Positions 46,113-59,133 are shown, counted from the first letter of the stretch. The stretch: 64,000 bases of DNA from Heliocidaris tuberculata (GCA_025618425.1 CM046849.1:29507821-29571820); one strand, 5' to 3'. Program-made: numbers and translations. Notes: generated by a model not told the origin, from the sequence alone.

Positions 46113-48465
46113 CTCAGCGGGATTACTAAGAATATAAATTGATATTTATATCATGGTCTCTATATGCTATACAAAGAAAATTCAAGCTCTTAATTTATGC
46201 CTTGCAAATATTATCATTCAAACATAATGAAATCTCCAAATGGATTTTGCTTGTTCATTTTTCGCACCATTGCAGAATGATTGATCCAATGTATGTCGAA
46301 TATATTTTTATTGCTTAAAATTAATGGTCGAAGCAGAGTGGTATATCCAGATATTGATTATTATGGAATTCCATCCCCTTCAGACCCAATGCAAGTTGTT
46401 AGTTGTTTAGGTGTTTACCTGCCCTTTAGATTGGGGGGGGGGGGGGGCGCCGTCCTCTTCCTGTGCTTGATAAGCTATTGTAACAATAAAATATTTAAAT
46501 CATAATCCCAACACAAAAATGTTCTTAATCGCCTGTTACGCTTTACCTTGTTTCATAAAATTTGCAAATATATTCGTTTATCCAAAATATATTATGTTGC
46601 ATATTGTTTATGGAAAGAACATGAATGATTTATGCACAACAAAATAAACCTTGTGTACAGTTTATCAAATATGTTATCATTGTCTTTCTATCTCCCTCTC
46701 TCTTTCTCTAAAAAAAGAATACTTATCTTGTACCTTTTTCTGTGTGTATTTCCTGCAAACTGTCATGACATATTTGTACTACAAAAACAAACCTGAATAA
46801 CAATCAAATCATTATCAACTTTACTATACGACCAACTAGAATTGGTAAATGAATATCAATGATTCTCTAACAACATCGTATCCGGAATGTAAATCTATAT
46901 TTCATTACACTTTCACCAAGAAAGCATAAATTTTCAGAACCATACAGAAGATAAAAGATGTCGTTTTTGTATTTCTAGGGCCAGTTGATCGAAACATTTA
47001 AAGGTAGTATTGAGGCCTAGTTTTAACTAATAAAACTGCATTTCGAGTGAAACTGTATAAGAGTGGTTTTGAATCTTTGGTCATGCATTGAAGAGGAGTT
47101 GTCATATCAACCAAACCAGCAAATTTAGAAGAAAGGGTGCTTAAATCTCTTCCACTTAAAAATCACTTCGCGGATTTGCAATCTTGGGATAACGTCTTGT
47201 ATCTTCCTGATTGATTTGATATCGCTCTCTTTCTCTACTTGTTACTAAACTACTTCATATCACCCATCAAATTTGGTAATCAAACATGATTTGTTTGTAG
47301 CTTTATAATATTCAGTATGAATTCTGTTGGTTGTTAAAAATCCCTTTCCCTTCGTTACCAGAAGTCAATGCTACCTTTATTTTGACGTTGTTACACAGAG
47401 CCTCATAGCTACAGGCGGGGCATAAGTCATCTTTCAAATTTGTTCAGTTGATATTTTTTCTTTCTAGTTTTATAATAATCAAGTTAAATTCATTTACTGA
47501 TAATTCCTGTTTTTTATTGTTACCAGGATTATTGTTCCCTTTAAAACGACGTTTCCACTAATAATATCCACAAAGTACCACTGCTCCAACTGGATATGAG
47601 TCAGCAAGTGCTGAGAGAATGAAGAATTAGCACAGAAATTAGGACTAAAAATAGAGAGGGGAAAAAAAAGTGTTCACCCATGGTAGATGTTCCTTTAAAA
47701 TTGAGATCATCCTGAAGAATAAAGATACGTATGCACTCGCTTAGGTAAAATAATATAAACCCTTTGCAACTGCAATGTATGGACCTATATCATGTATATG
47801 GGAATAACCAAACACATTTTTTTCACTAATGACTACACAATTTGTAGTCAATAGTGAAGTACATTTCACATTCATTACATACAATATACATATATCATTT
47901 GAATGCACAGTTACATACACCAATGTAAAAGAACAGCAGAAACACAAAGTACAATCATCCTTTTTTTAAATGTTTGTTAAGAAAAATGCAATAATGATAT
48001 GCCAATATTGATTTTGAGTGGCCAGTCTATAGCGACATCCCCTCCGCGTACAACATAAGGATTATGTTCCCGTACGGTGTTGTGGGCTCCGAGTACATTC
48101 GTCTCTATTATCTAAAATGAACCTTTTCCTTAACATGCTGACAAACATAAAAAGAATAAATAAATTAAAAAACCCACACAATGGGAAGGAGATGATTGAG
48201 TTAGACCACAGTCAAGGGAAGATCCCTGCAGCTAGTATTTCACTTGAAAATCACAAGAGGATATTCTTGAGATTATGTCATTATCACCTTTACCTACGGG
48301 TTCTGTCACCTGTTGCGTATGGAGAATGTTATACTCAATTGTCTTGTCAATATTTTTAGCAAACATAATGACCCGATGGCGGTACAGCTTGACTTCCCTG
48401 CTTGTGCTTATTATGTCTTTGGGCCAATTGAATTAGGTGTATATACATATATATCAGCGATGCCT
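46113..48465. other. Intergenic, no gene supported
   Basis: AT-rich with only short frames. A G run with ggcgcc is at 46434-46450. Nothing recognisable. Confidence 0.4.
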
Positions 48466-48474
48466 AAAGCAAAA

Positions 48475-48612
48475 AAATAAATAAAGAAAAGGAAAGGAAA
48501 GAGAAAAAAGAAAAAAGAAAAGAAAAGAAAAGAAAAGAAAAGACAAGAAAAGAAAAGAAAAGAAAAGAAAAGAAAACAAAACAAAACAAAAGAAATGAAA
48601 ACAAAACAAAAA
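48475..48612. repeat. (AAAAG)n microsatellite
   Basis: aaaag and aaaac units, ~135 bp. Confidence 0.95.
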
Positions 48613-49300
48613 AATTCAGTGTCCCCCTATTTTAGTTCATTTATAATAATGGTATAGCTTAATTTGTATTTTTGTCTGTGCATGCTGTTGTGTAATTACA
48701 AATGGCATTTTGTTCACACAAACAGGCAGAGCAAGCTTCGGATTTGAGATGATTTCTTAATTTGTGAACACCAATATCACTTTCAACTCAGCTGAATTTG
48801 AACATGGTGAATGACCACAGAGTGTTTTTTTTTTGTTCAGCATTGGTTTTTACATTAGGCCCTACTTTGTGAGACGTTGCAAGGTTGTTGTTTTTTTTTT
48901 TTGGGGGGGGGGGGGGGGGGCATCTGTCGCTCAAAATTTTTGAAGATAAAGCTATAATTGTTTTCAGAAAGTAAGTGAATTTGGGGCCTGTCATCCATGT
49001 ATGCTTGTTTCAGTATCTGAAGATATCTTCTTTTTTCAATGGTCGGTAAATCTAAATCTTGCTTTCCCCAAAGCACACACAAAAAACAAACAAACCCCCA
49101 AACCAAAAAAACAAAACCGCGACGAGTCGATACCATAAAACTCACTTGCAACACTCCCCCAAATAACACAATGCATGTTAAATTTCAACGAACGTCGATC
49201 CAACTGAATTAAATGACCGGATGTCTGAGAAGAAAATTGGTTAATTGATGACACCTAATTAATTAGGAAAAGATTGATTATACCTTGTTTTTAAGTCTAG
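48613..49300. other. Intergenic, no gene seen
   Basis: G homopolymer at 48903; nothing else recognisable. Confidence 0.4.
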
Positions 49301-49309
49301 AGTGAGTAC

Positions 49310-50045
49310 AAGGAAGATGGGATAAGGAGAGGGAGAGGAAGAGAGGGTGAGAAGAAGACAAAGGGAGAGAAGTGAGAGACGGGAAGAGAGAGGGTATAGG
49401 GCCTAGGGATAGAGTGAAAGAGATATAAAGAAAGAGATAATAAAGAAAGACAGACCGACACAGACAGAGAGAGAGAGAGAGAGAGAGTCTAAGAAAGAAA
49501 GGACGCAGAGAGGGAGAAGGAGGATAAGAGAGAGAGAGGGAGAGAGGACGGAGAAATGGAGATGGAGGATGAGAGAGATAGTGAGTGAGAGAGAAAAAGG
49601 GAGAGAGAGAGGACGGAGAAATGGATGAGAGAGAGAAAGAGAGAGAGAGAGAGCTTAAGAGAGGACGGAGAGAGAGAGAGAGGGGAAGGGAGGATGAGAG
49701 GAGAGGGAGAGTAAGAAAGAGAAGACGAGAGAGAGAGAGAGGGAGAGGGAGGATAAGAGGGAGAGAGAGAGAGTAAGAAAGAAAGGACGGAGAGATAGAG
49801 AGGGAGGATAAGAGGGAGAGAGAGAGATTAAAAAGAGAAGATGGAGAGATAGAGAGGGAGGATAAGCGGGAGAGAGAGAGATTAAGAAAGAGAAGACGGA
49901 GAGAGAGAGAGAGGGAGAGGGAGGATAAGAGGGAGAGAGAGAGAGAGTAAGAAAGAAAGGACGGAGAGATAGAGAGGGAGGATAAGAGGGGGGGGGGGGG
50001 GGGGGAGAAGAGGGGGATGAGAAAGGGGGAGATATAGAAAGAGTA
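49310..50045. repeat. Long purine (GA-rich) satellite tract
   Basis: More than 700 bp almost wholly A/G on this strand. Higher-order ~75-110-bp units contain ggaggataagaggga, gagagagtaagaaag and aggacggagagatag (for example near 49750, 49805, 49860, 49920 and 49975), ending in a G homopolymer. Confidence 0.9.
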
Positions 50046-50689
50046 TGCCGGATGGTATGAGAGACATATTTGGAGAAAAGAGACAGAATTCGATAAATCT
50101 AAAAAAGTTCGGCCCGATGTTTATATCCCAATTCTTTTGTGGACCATCTTACTGTAGGTGTAATCCTTAACAAACAAATAAATTTAAAATAATTTTGTGA
50201 AGTAAGGTGGTGTTCTGGTTCTTCTTTCTCTTATACCTTCTAGCCATCTCTTATCATCCCATTCTTTTCATAAAGCTTTAGCTTCTCTTTTACTCTCAAT
50301 TCAATATTTCTCTTCAATTTCTTCAACTATTTGACAATTCTTGATCTCTGATTCCTTTCTCCTCCTTAAAGTTGGAGATATTCTATTGTATTTTCAGAAA
50401 AAAATAAAGAAAACCACTGATGGTGATAAAGAATGATAATACTTCGGATTCATTTCACATTTTCTAAAAGCGCTTCGTAATCTATCGTCGAATTTATTTT
50501 TTTGCATTGCTCCATGGATTTATACAATTAAAACCAAGCTTAAGGTATATGTCATCCCAATTACATGAATTAGTTAAATTGCTCCACGCCCCTCTATTCG
50601 AAAGATATTCTCCTATTCTACGCTTTGTCTGAGAGATAGTTTCTACTAATCCTATACACTTATGATTTTTACTGATATCGGTTGATCTT

Positions 50690-51445
50690 CTATTTTCTTT
50701 CCAGTATTCTGTTTTCCCCCTTAGCTGATGTGCAAATACGATTAGAAATTACATTAACGATATATTGTTTTGAAAGAAATGGTTTCTCTATTTCGGTTGA
50801 TAAATCCCCTACTTGTTTCTCATTTTGCCTTTTACCGTTCTATTTGCTTTCGTCATGTTCATGTCAGACCATATTTCTGTCTGCCCCCCTCCCCTTTATC
50901 CTTTTCTTTCTGTTTGTATGTAACTTCAGTTTCGTGCTTCTGTCCTATTTTATTTATATCTATGTTTCTACCCGTCTTTTAATGTCTAATGTCTTTTTTC
51001 TTTTCCTTTGCCGTCTGTATTTTTGCCTCTCCCTTCTCTCTTCAAGTTCTCTTTATGTCTTTGAGTCCGTCTATTTGTCTGGCTCTCTCTGACTTTTTGT
51101 CTCAGTCTGTATTTTGGGTATTTTTGTCTCCTATTGTAGACTATCTCTCTGTCTCTCTGTCTTTTTTTCTTCTTTCTCATCCCCCATGTACACCCTTTCT
51201 CCCCCCCCCCTCTCTCTCTATCTCTTGTCCATCTCCCCCTCTTTTCCTCTCAGTCTGTATATGTTTCCTTTTCTTTATCCCTCTGTCTTACCTTCTCTCT
51301 CTTTCTTTTTATCTTTCAATCCTGCTCTCTTTTCTATCTTTACATCCATGGTCTGTCTGTCTATATCTGTTTCTGTCTCTCACGCTTTCTCTGCACTCCT
51401 CTCATCCAATCTTCCATCTTGTTCTCTCGCCCTCTTTTGCAAAAA
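50690..51445. repeat. Long pyrimidine (CT-rich) tract
   Basis: Imperfect ctctct/tcttt stretch over ~750 bp. Ser/Leu/Phe-rich frames in it are composition artefacts. Confidence 0.75.
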
Positions 51446-51788
51446 GGAAAAATAATGATGATGTTCTAAATCATTTAAATGGGATAATAAAACAAACCTT
51501 CTTTATCCCCTAGTTTCCTCTCAAGATGGATCTCGGCTTGTCCAATAATACGGTTTCTTAAACTCGGCTATCATCGGTAATTTAGAATATCCCATTGCGC
51601 TGAGTCACGAGTTAAAGAACTGGAGGACTAATCAGTAACCAAGGAAGCTTGAATACTGTTCATTTAATCAAGAAGAATATGAATTCGAATTTAGCAGGTA
51701 ACATGCTCTTTATCTAAGATGATGTTAAGGACTTCTTCTTCAACCTGGAAAATATTTGTTTAATCTGAACCGAACAGAAATCCCAAAA

Positions 51789-54700
51789 ATGATCGTGGGG
51801 AGTGTGGCAATTTTGAACTTTTTTCTAGCTTCAGTACTTGCTTGTCTCTGTAAAGTAGCCGCACAATGGGGAGCACCCGGTGGACAAGGCACGGGGCAGT
51901 ACTGGCGGGGTACCACCATTGGTGCTGGGCCACCACCAGGCAGAAAGGATTTGTGCTGCAGGCAAAGCGTCAGCTACGGTGGCAGTTCAGGTAACAATGA
52001 GTTTTATTGGCTTCGGTCATTTTCTCTATTTTAGATTTATCATATGACATGTATACTCGATATTTAAGTGGAAGGTTAAGGGTCCTAATGAGGAGATTCC
52101 GTAGTCGAATCTAACTTAGCACGCTATAAAGCAATGGACATTTATTCTCGCTCTTTTATAAATAATCTCAACAACTGTTAATTTAGTTTGTAGCGTAATC
52201 CAGCTATCGCAACGCATATACCTGATATAGGCTTACATCAAACACTTATACTTGAACCGTTTTTGCGTGTCTACCTTAAGATAAAAGTCGACGTTGTTTA
52301 GTTGGTACTTTAATCAATCCATTGCAAATCATTACTAAACATATTCCATTTTCCCCTTTTGAAATACCTATAGTCACTAGTCACTATTATTCGAAATACT
52401 TCTTTAAATTAAAAGTTCGCCTTGAACATTCGATGTAAGTTCGGTTGAATTCTGTGAGCATTCAGTTTTCTCTGTCTGCTTTTTCGTCGTCATAAAACAG
52501 AACTCGACACTTTAAGGATCTCCATATCGAGTTGAGGCCCAGAGGCGGTGGGTGTGTGTGTGTGTGTGTGTGGGGGGGGGGGGGGTCTGCACCCCTTTCT
52601 CTTAACTTGTCAGAGATTTTTGAGAATTGGACCCCCTTTATATGCTCGATAACCTTTTTTTCTTCTGCGATTTTTTTTCCAAAATACCACAGCCACCCCT
52701 AATGCGTACATATCAAGCGTATTTAGAAGAGATGTTCAGGAGGTGAAGTTCGCTCCAAAAAGAAAAAAAAACATGCAGCACCTTCTTCGTCACGATGGTT
52801 GGGAGGGGGGCCCGGGACATGCTTTCATCAATCTCAGGATATCAGACAAACCACAGGTTTCCTGTCATATCAATTATCTCCGTCACCTCTAGTAACGATA
52901 ACGAGACGGTGTGAAATATGAAATTATATTTTCTATTAACTGGTTACAACCGAACCTCAGTAATACGTTTTAAAGCTCATAGACAGTCTCGGTAGCAAAA
53001 ATCATATTGGCAAGAAACTTATCTAACATAGTCACATACTATTCTCCTTTTATCATAAGACACATGTACGAGATTATTTAACATTCCATTCACGACTTCG
53101 AACAAATTTTAGTGTAAATATCTGTAAGAAACGCTTGGTAACGGCTTTTCACTGCCTCACGCTAAGACCATATCCACCCGAAGGTTCCCCGCACAATAAA
53201 CTCAGCGCTTCGCACTATGTGCAGCGTATTCTATACACACAGCAATCCTCATGTGAGTAGCGTGTGTGGCCGTTGTTTGAATTTACATCCCCTCTTTTTT
53301 GGGTCAGGGATTTTTATTACTTTTCACCTCTCATTCGATAAACATTTCACTTAAGGAGGAAAAAACTTCACAACTATCTGTTACCTTTAACGGTATTTCT
53401 AACCGTGCACGTTTTGCACTTGTTGAACACACGGGTTCTGGAATTGAAGGAATTTCATCATAAAATCGTGGGCTATTTTCAAAAGATAAAGATATAATAT
53501 GAATGACGGTGGGGGGGGGGGGGGGGGGGGGGGTTGCTCGCATCCACGCCTTCACTAGCGACGCCGATGGATGTAAAAACAATATGTTAATGGATTTGAG
53601 AATGGGCTTAATGATATTTTCTTCTTCCATCAATGCCGAATCAGTGTAAATATAGTCACCACCCCTAAAAAAAACTAGTCAAACCTGTCCATTTAGGCCA
53701 CCCGAGGGAAACAAAAAAGTGGCCACTGAAGACTGGTCATGTTCTATAACACATTTATTTGGAGGGGGTGACATTATAAACAGGTGGCCTTTATAAGGAC
53801 TTGGCCACTAAGAGAGTTTTGACTGTATTATAAAAGAAAAAGCTACCATCTGTATGCTATATACCAGCTGTATGGTATATTGACACTGAAGACATATATA
53901 TATATACACAGGTATGTCAAAATATAGACATTGCGCCTCAAGATATAATTATTTAATGTAAGTGTCCATTAATTAGATTATGAGCGCCATGCAGTCATAT
54001 TATGTCATATGCACCCCTTGCCATGCTACAGGATGCATCCAAAATATATCTTTCAACCAATGACTCTATCCAGCTACATATTCGATGGCATTGGCTTCTG
54101 GTAGTCAAGGTAGTGAAAATATATTTTGGGACAAGAAAGTGTCATAAAAATAGTCCAAAAATTGTTGACCATGTTCCATGATATACTGTGGGGTCGCTGA
54201 GACCTAAAAGTGTAGGCCTAAACAATACAACAACAACAACAAAGAAGGAGGGGGAATAAAAACATTAATAGGGGTTGATTTAAGGACAATTTATTTTTAT
54301 AGTTTCGTTAGTCTCGATGTCTTATTTACTCTTTTCTGATTTTTCAAAACATCTTTATTAAACATTTTCTGTAGAATTTACACAGAAGATATTATAAATT
54401 TGTAGCGTTCAAAGTAAATTTCGTTGAATTCTATGAGATATTGACTTTAATCTGAACACAAGTCAACTTTAACCAACGCTGTTAACTCTGATTGTTGTGA
54501 GTTTCTGGAACTTCTTGTATTGGTTTGTATTTATTAACCGAACCTTGGAGTCGATGAATGGTTAATAAACCATTGTTTGCGTCAATGTGGTATACATGAT
54601 TAAAACCTTTATAATCCCTTTGACGTACATGTAGTTCCCTATATCATAGGTGACGGCAAGTCTGCCGAGAGCCAGAAGGGTGTTAACTCAAGGTAAAAGT

Positions 54701-57623
54701 ATATGCGTTAACGCCTTTTTGGTTCTCAACAGTAGACTACCACCACTACCACGAGTTTAACCAAAGATTGATGACACACCTAAGTCATGATTAGTAATAA
54801 TCACTTTCCTTTTGTGACGTCGTTTTGATTAACGGTTTACGTAGTGTCTGGGCACTTTGTTCTTCAAACTCGTAGAACAACAGAAGGATTCATTTGATAA
54901 TGTTCAGGTAAAGTTGAATGATGGGCGAATGGGAATGACATCGGGGATCACGTGGGTTTGATAAGGGAGGTCAGTGACCTATAAGCAGTGGCGTATCCAT
55001 AACTCAATCATCATGGGGGGGGGGGGAGGGGTAGGAATTATCTTGGCAGCATCGTATGTAATGAACCCATTGCAAGGTTTGATGATTTTTTTCTTCTCGG
55101 CATTCAATAGGGAGGGGGGGGGGGGATACGCTCTATCCTCTGGATACGCCACTGATCAAGGGGCAGATTTAGACTAACCAACTTTCATGGCTAAATGTAA
55201 GCAATAAAAACAAATTTAAAGTAAGAGGCATGGACAGGTACTGAAAATACAACAGGACAAAAAAATATGTATATGTAAATTTAATCAAGTTTATGACATA
55301 TTTCACGAATTCTCCTGTAACATTTTTTTGCTTCCTGCAGTTCCTGTACCATTGGCCAAGAACTGTAAGGATATCCTCGACTTTGGTGGAGGTCGAGATG
55401 GTGTGTATACCGTCTATGTATCTGATCTAGAGAGCTGTAGCAAGAGAGAGGTCTACTGTGATCAGCAAAGGGACGGCGGTGGATGGACGGTAAGAATTTA
55501 TGGTTGATGGTGGACGGTTTATTTTACCTGACTGCTAAGAAAGCATAAAATAAGCTTGAAGGTTGCAAACCAGGGGATCGACGGCCTTAAATCCTCTACG
55601 AGAGACTTGGTCGTGAGGATTAATGCCTTCAAGTTACCAAAGGGCACAAGCGCATCCACTTGGTTTCGAACCCGGGTCCTCCCAGTGACCACTGCTCTAC
55701 CACTAAGCCATTTCGTATTGAACAACATGGGCGTATGCAGGATTTTCTGAAAGAGCGGGGTCGGGAATATCTTTCTTCCGGGGAACATCGGGAATTTATA
55801 AGCCAGCCCTCAAAGAATCGGTCATACAGTAGGGAGCAATTGAAAAGGTTTGATTATTTAAAAATTTTGTGTAGTGTGAGGTTTTACAAAATGAGAAGAT
55901 GACTCAACCTTACTGAAAGTCACATTCACTACACACAGAAAAGGTGTATGGGACTACACACGTGTGGCATAAATGTTTGGTCAAAACCTTTCGGCCGTTT
56001 CTTGTTATATTTCGAATATGACTGCATCTGAAGAGCTTTCCTTTTCAGGGGATATTTCTTCTATAATATTCTTCTAAACTGACATAGTACACAGGGGCGG
56101 CGCCAGGGTATTTAAATATGGGGGGGGGGGGCAAAATGACGCGTATAGCAACGTCGCACGTCGAGGGTCTTGAAATAACAAATAGGACTATAATAGTTAT
56201 GTCATAATTGCATGGCCTAGCCTTCTCTTCTCCATTTCCCCTTCTCTTTCTTCTTTTTCCCCCCTTCTTCCTCTTTTTTGTTGTTGTTTTTTTTTTTGCT
56301 CGCTTGAAAAATGATAGGGGGCGGCCGCCCCCCTGCCCCCTGTAGCGCCGCCCCTGATAGTACATGTAAATAGAACAAGAAAGCTCACAAATTATTTTCA
56401 TCTTTGCCATGTTCACTAGAACTCTACCTTTTGTTTAAATCTATATCTTAATCTTATAATACCGCTATCTTAGGTGATCCAACGGCGCTTTAACGGCAAC
56501 CTCAACTTCTACCGCGGTTGGCAGGATTACGTGAAAGGCTTCGGGTTCCTGGACGGGGAGTTCTGGCTGGGGTTGGAATGGATCCATCTACTAACGCACC
56601 AAGGACCAACCGAGGTTAGAATTGACCTCCAGGACTTTCAGTACGAGGAGGTACACGCACATTACCGCTTTATATCAGTGTCCGACGCGTCTAAGAACTA
56701 CACGCTGACCGTGCGGCGGTACGACCAAGGTTCATCCGCAGGTAAGGCGGTCATTTGGTAATACGTGATATTACTGGGAAATATTTGACTCATTTTTGCA
56801 TATTTTTAAAAGATGTTCTGTAGATATCGAAACACCAGATTGTAAATGTAAGAGTTTTTTTTTTAAACATGATCCGTTCATAATTTAAGTCATAAAACTG
56901 AAATACAATGGATTACTACCAAATAGTTCTTGACAAAATTATGTATGAGTTCGCTTAAACTGAAGATGCAACATTGTGAGAGATATGAGGACTTCAATTA
57001 TCCTCAGCACATCAACATGAGTTTTGATGATCATATTCACAGAATGACCTTCTCGCTGACCTTCTGAACAATTATCTGAGGGTTCACCAGACCCGACAGC
57101 CTAGTAGAAAAAACATGTCTGTTTGGCCGACCTTCCGACAACTTTTTGATGGTTCATGAGATCGACATTGTCGGTCTCATGCTATCATTGGGTTGTCGAT
57201 ATCTAGGGTCTTTGGCCTCTTTGGCTGTCGGTCTCGTTGGATGTCGGTCTTCTTCCTTTTCTAAGCTACCATCCTAATCTTCTCCATTTTAAGCATTCCA
57301 ATACCGCATGACATCAATCCGTTATATTTTTTTTCTACTTCTCTTTCGTATTCTCATTCTGAGGTGACGGTTTCAGTCCGCACAACGGAGCCCAGTTCTC
57401 GACCTTCGATCGCGACAACGACCGATGGAGCGGTAATTGCGCATACGAGTACTCGGGCGCTTGGTGGTACACAAGTTGTCATACAGCTAACCTTAATGGG
57501 CTGTACCTCGGAGGACCGACGGGGGAATATGCCAAGGGCGTGGTCTGGAATCCCTGGAAGGGGTACAGCTATTCCCTCAAGTTTGTCGAGATGAAAATAA
57601 GACCGCTGCCACCACCGTTTTGA
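51789..57623 (+). CDS. Secreted fibrinogen-related (ficolin-like) protein 2
   Basis: Four coding exons, frame kept: 51789-51990, 55341-55489, 56474-56741 and 57364-57623 (879 bp, 292 residues). Signal peptide MIVGSVAILNFFLASVLAC, then a Gly/Pro-rich linker and a Cys-Cys pair (DLCCRQS). A full fibrinogen domain follows: CKDILDFGGG, CSKREVYC, GGGWTVIQRR, FYRGWQDYVKGFG, GEFWLGLEWI, calcium loop FDRDNDRWSGNCA, AWWY, CHTANLNGLY, YAKGVVW and the ending VEMKIRP. All pocket landmarks of ficolin/tachylectin-5-type lectins are present, so calcium-dependent recognition of acetylated sugars is a fair inference. Start chosen at the ATG; the frame is open a little upstream without another ATG. Paralogue of the gene at 41449-44908, same orientation, with one intron fewer. 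Confidence 0.91.
51991..53680. other. Intron 1 of fibrinogen gene 2, first part
   Basis: No exon-like frame found. G homopolymers at 52572 and 53510; (GT)n at 52550-52571. Confidence 0.5.
53681..53829. repeat. Dispersed repeat, 'ggccacctgt...ttttgactgta' family
   Basis: caaacctgtccatttaggccac, gagggaaacaaaaaagtgg, then taaacaggtggcctttataagg and ttttgactgta. Same organisation as 6985-7205. In intron 1 of fibrinogen gene 2. Confidence 0.65.
54662..54732. repeat. 70-bp hairpin, copy 2
   Basis: gagagccagaagggtgttaac faces gttaacgcctttttggttctcaa; sister of 45458-45527. Confidence 0.8.
54985..55156. mobile_element. hAT-like MITE with G tracts in intron 1 of fibrinogen gene 2
   Basis: gcagtggcgtatccata and ctggatacgccactg are inverted (CAGTGGCG ends), with two G homopolymers inside. 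Exact TSD not seen. Confidence 0.65.
55560..55720 (-). repeat. tRNA-derived SINE, minus strand, in intron 2 of fibrinogen gene 2
   Basis: On the minus strand: A box tggcttagtgg (55700-55710) and B box ggttcgaaacc (55662-55672), followed by the body tgccctttggtaacttgaaggcattaatcc. No amino-acid acceptor stem, so not a tRNA gene. Confidence 0.75.
56092..56356. mobile_element. Non-autonomous hAT-like element, 265 bp, with 8-bp TSD
   Basis: CAGGGGCGGCGCCAGGG and CCCTGTAGCGCCGCCCCTG ends. Exact flanking ATAGTACA (56084-56091 and 56357-56364). A G homopolymer lies near the left end. In intron 2 of fibrinogen gene 2, ~115 bp upstream of exon 3. Confidence 0.92.
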
Positions 57624-59133
57624 TTTTGTTCAGCAGTCAGGGAAAAAGACGTTTTTGGAGGACAATGGATGTCCTTCGTTAAAGAGATAAGTTACGCATC
57701 AGTGAACACACGTAACCTTTGAACCACGCTGCTCATTGCGGAGCTGCATAGAAATTCCAGGAGAGTAACTTAACGGATTGGAATTACATTTCTATTTTTA
57801 AATATACGTATAAAAAATAGTCCCCGTGGAATGTTAAGCTTGAAAAACTGTGACCGTATAATCTTCGATACAAGTACTTTTTATTGATGTGGAATTAGAG
57901 TTCACATGCCTAGGATTTTTTTTTTTTCAAATGGTTTTTATGACTGTTTAGGATAAACTTGGCACAGGAACTGTGAGTGTAAGACAAAAATAATGTGACC
58001 CTTAATATTGCGGCTTTAGGGGGTTTGAATTTGGCAACATGGGCAAGTTGGACTTCCGTTTAGCATGGTTGGGATGGTGGGTAGAATGATTCACCTTTCC
58101 TCTAGCCTTGAATTGATTTTTCTTGAAGATGACTGTATAGTTGTCTTTTTCTTTGCAAGATTACACGGACGTCTTTCTGATATAACAAGTTATTATTGTT
58201 ATTGTCATTGTTAAGGCACCTGAAAGAGCCATATAAAGGGCCTACCTGCAAACCAAAAATGTTATGATCATTTTAAGTGCTTACCATAGATCCAAAGAAT
58301 TTGCTACCTATTCAAATGAAACTTGTATGAATACTACTCAGGTGCTGTTCTAGGGGTAGGTGGGCGAGGGGGCTTTGGGTGCTCTGGGGCTCAAGTCCTA
58401 CACCCATTTGTCGTGTAATTGGTGTATTTAAAAAAAAAAGAAGGTTATAAACCTGTAGTTGTTTAAGATAACAAGAACGGATGCGACCCATTTTAGCCCC
58501 CCCCCCCCCCCCGCCCCAAAATTTCTTTCCTATGATGATCCTTGGTATGATGATCTTTGTGAGTTTATATTAAATAATTAAATATAATAGCACTCAGCGC
58601 GGGTAAGTTACCATGAGTCCATGATGACCAACATGTGATGACACACTCGTAATGATATTACAATTGTGTAGCGTCTGTGCCTCGATTCTTTGAATTGATA
58701 ATAACGATACCAAATGTCAACGATTGGTTTTATGGGTAAAATTGATTTTGAAAAATGATATGTAGATTATTATTATTTTTTTTTGTTTTTGTTGAGAAAC
58801 GATAACTCGTAGCTCGTCGACATCAATATTTAGATATTGGTCTACTTGTTTAAACTATGTAAATAAAAGATTAAAAGATTTGATAATATCTATGAAAATA
58901 ATAAGGAGACCTTTATCTCACGTTCCATTACTCATATACATGATAGAGGTAAGAGGAATTGTGAGACATCCGTAGGTGTGATTGAATGAATGAATGAATG
59001 ATTGTTCATAATGATTAGATCCATTATTGACTGATTGATTGATAGAATGGCTAGTTGCTTAAAGAGTTGTTTGCTTAATTGGTTAATTATCTGAGTATTG
59101 ATTATTGATTGATTAATTAAGATTTGCTTGCCT
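57624..59133. other. 3' flank of fibrinogen gene 2, no further gene seen
   Basis: Holds the 3'UTR. Nearest AATAAA-like signal is at 58861; it is far, so the polyadenylation site is uncertain. C homopolymer at 58498. Confidence 0.45.

Noticed and set aside
50682..51513. Ser/Leu/Phe-rich ORFs up to 174 codons resembling membrane proteins
   Set aside because: Composition follows the CT-rich tract; hydrophobicity is an artefact of tct/ctt codons.
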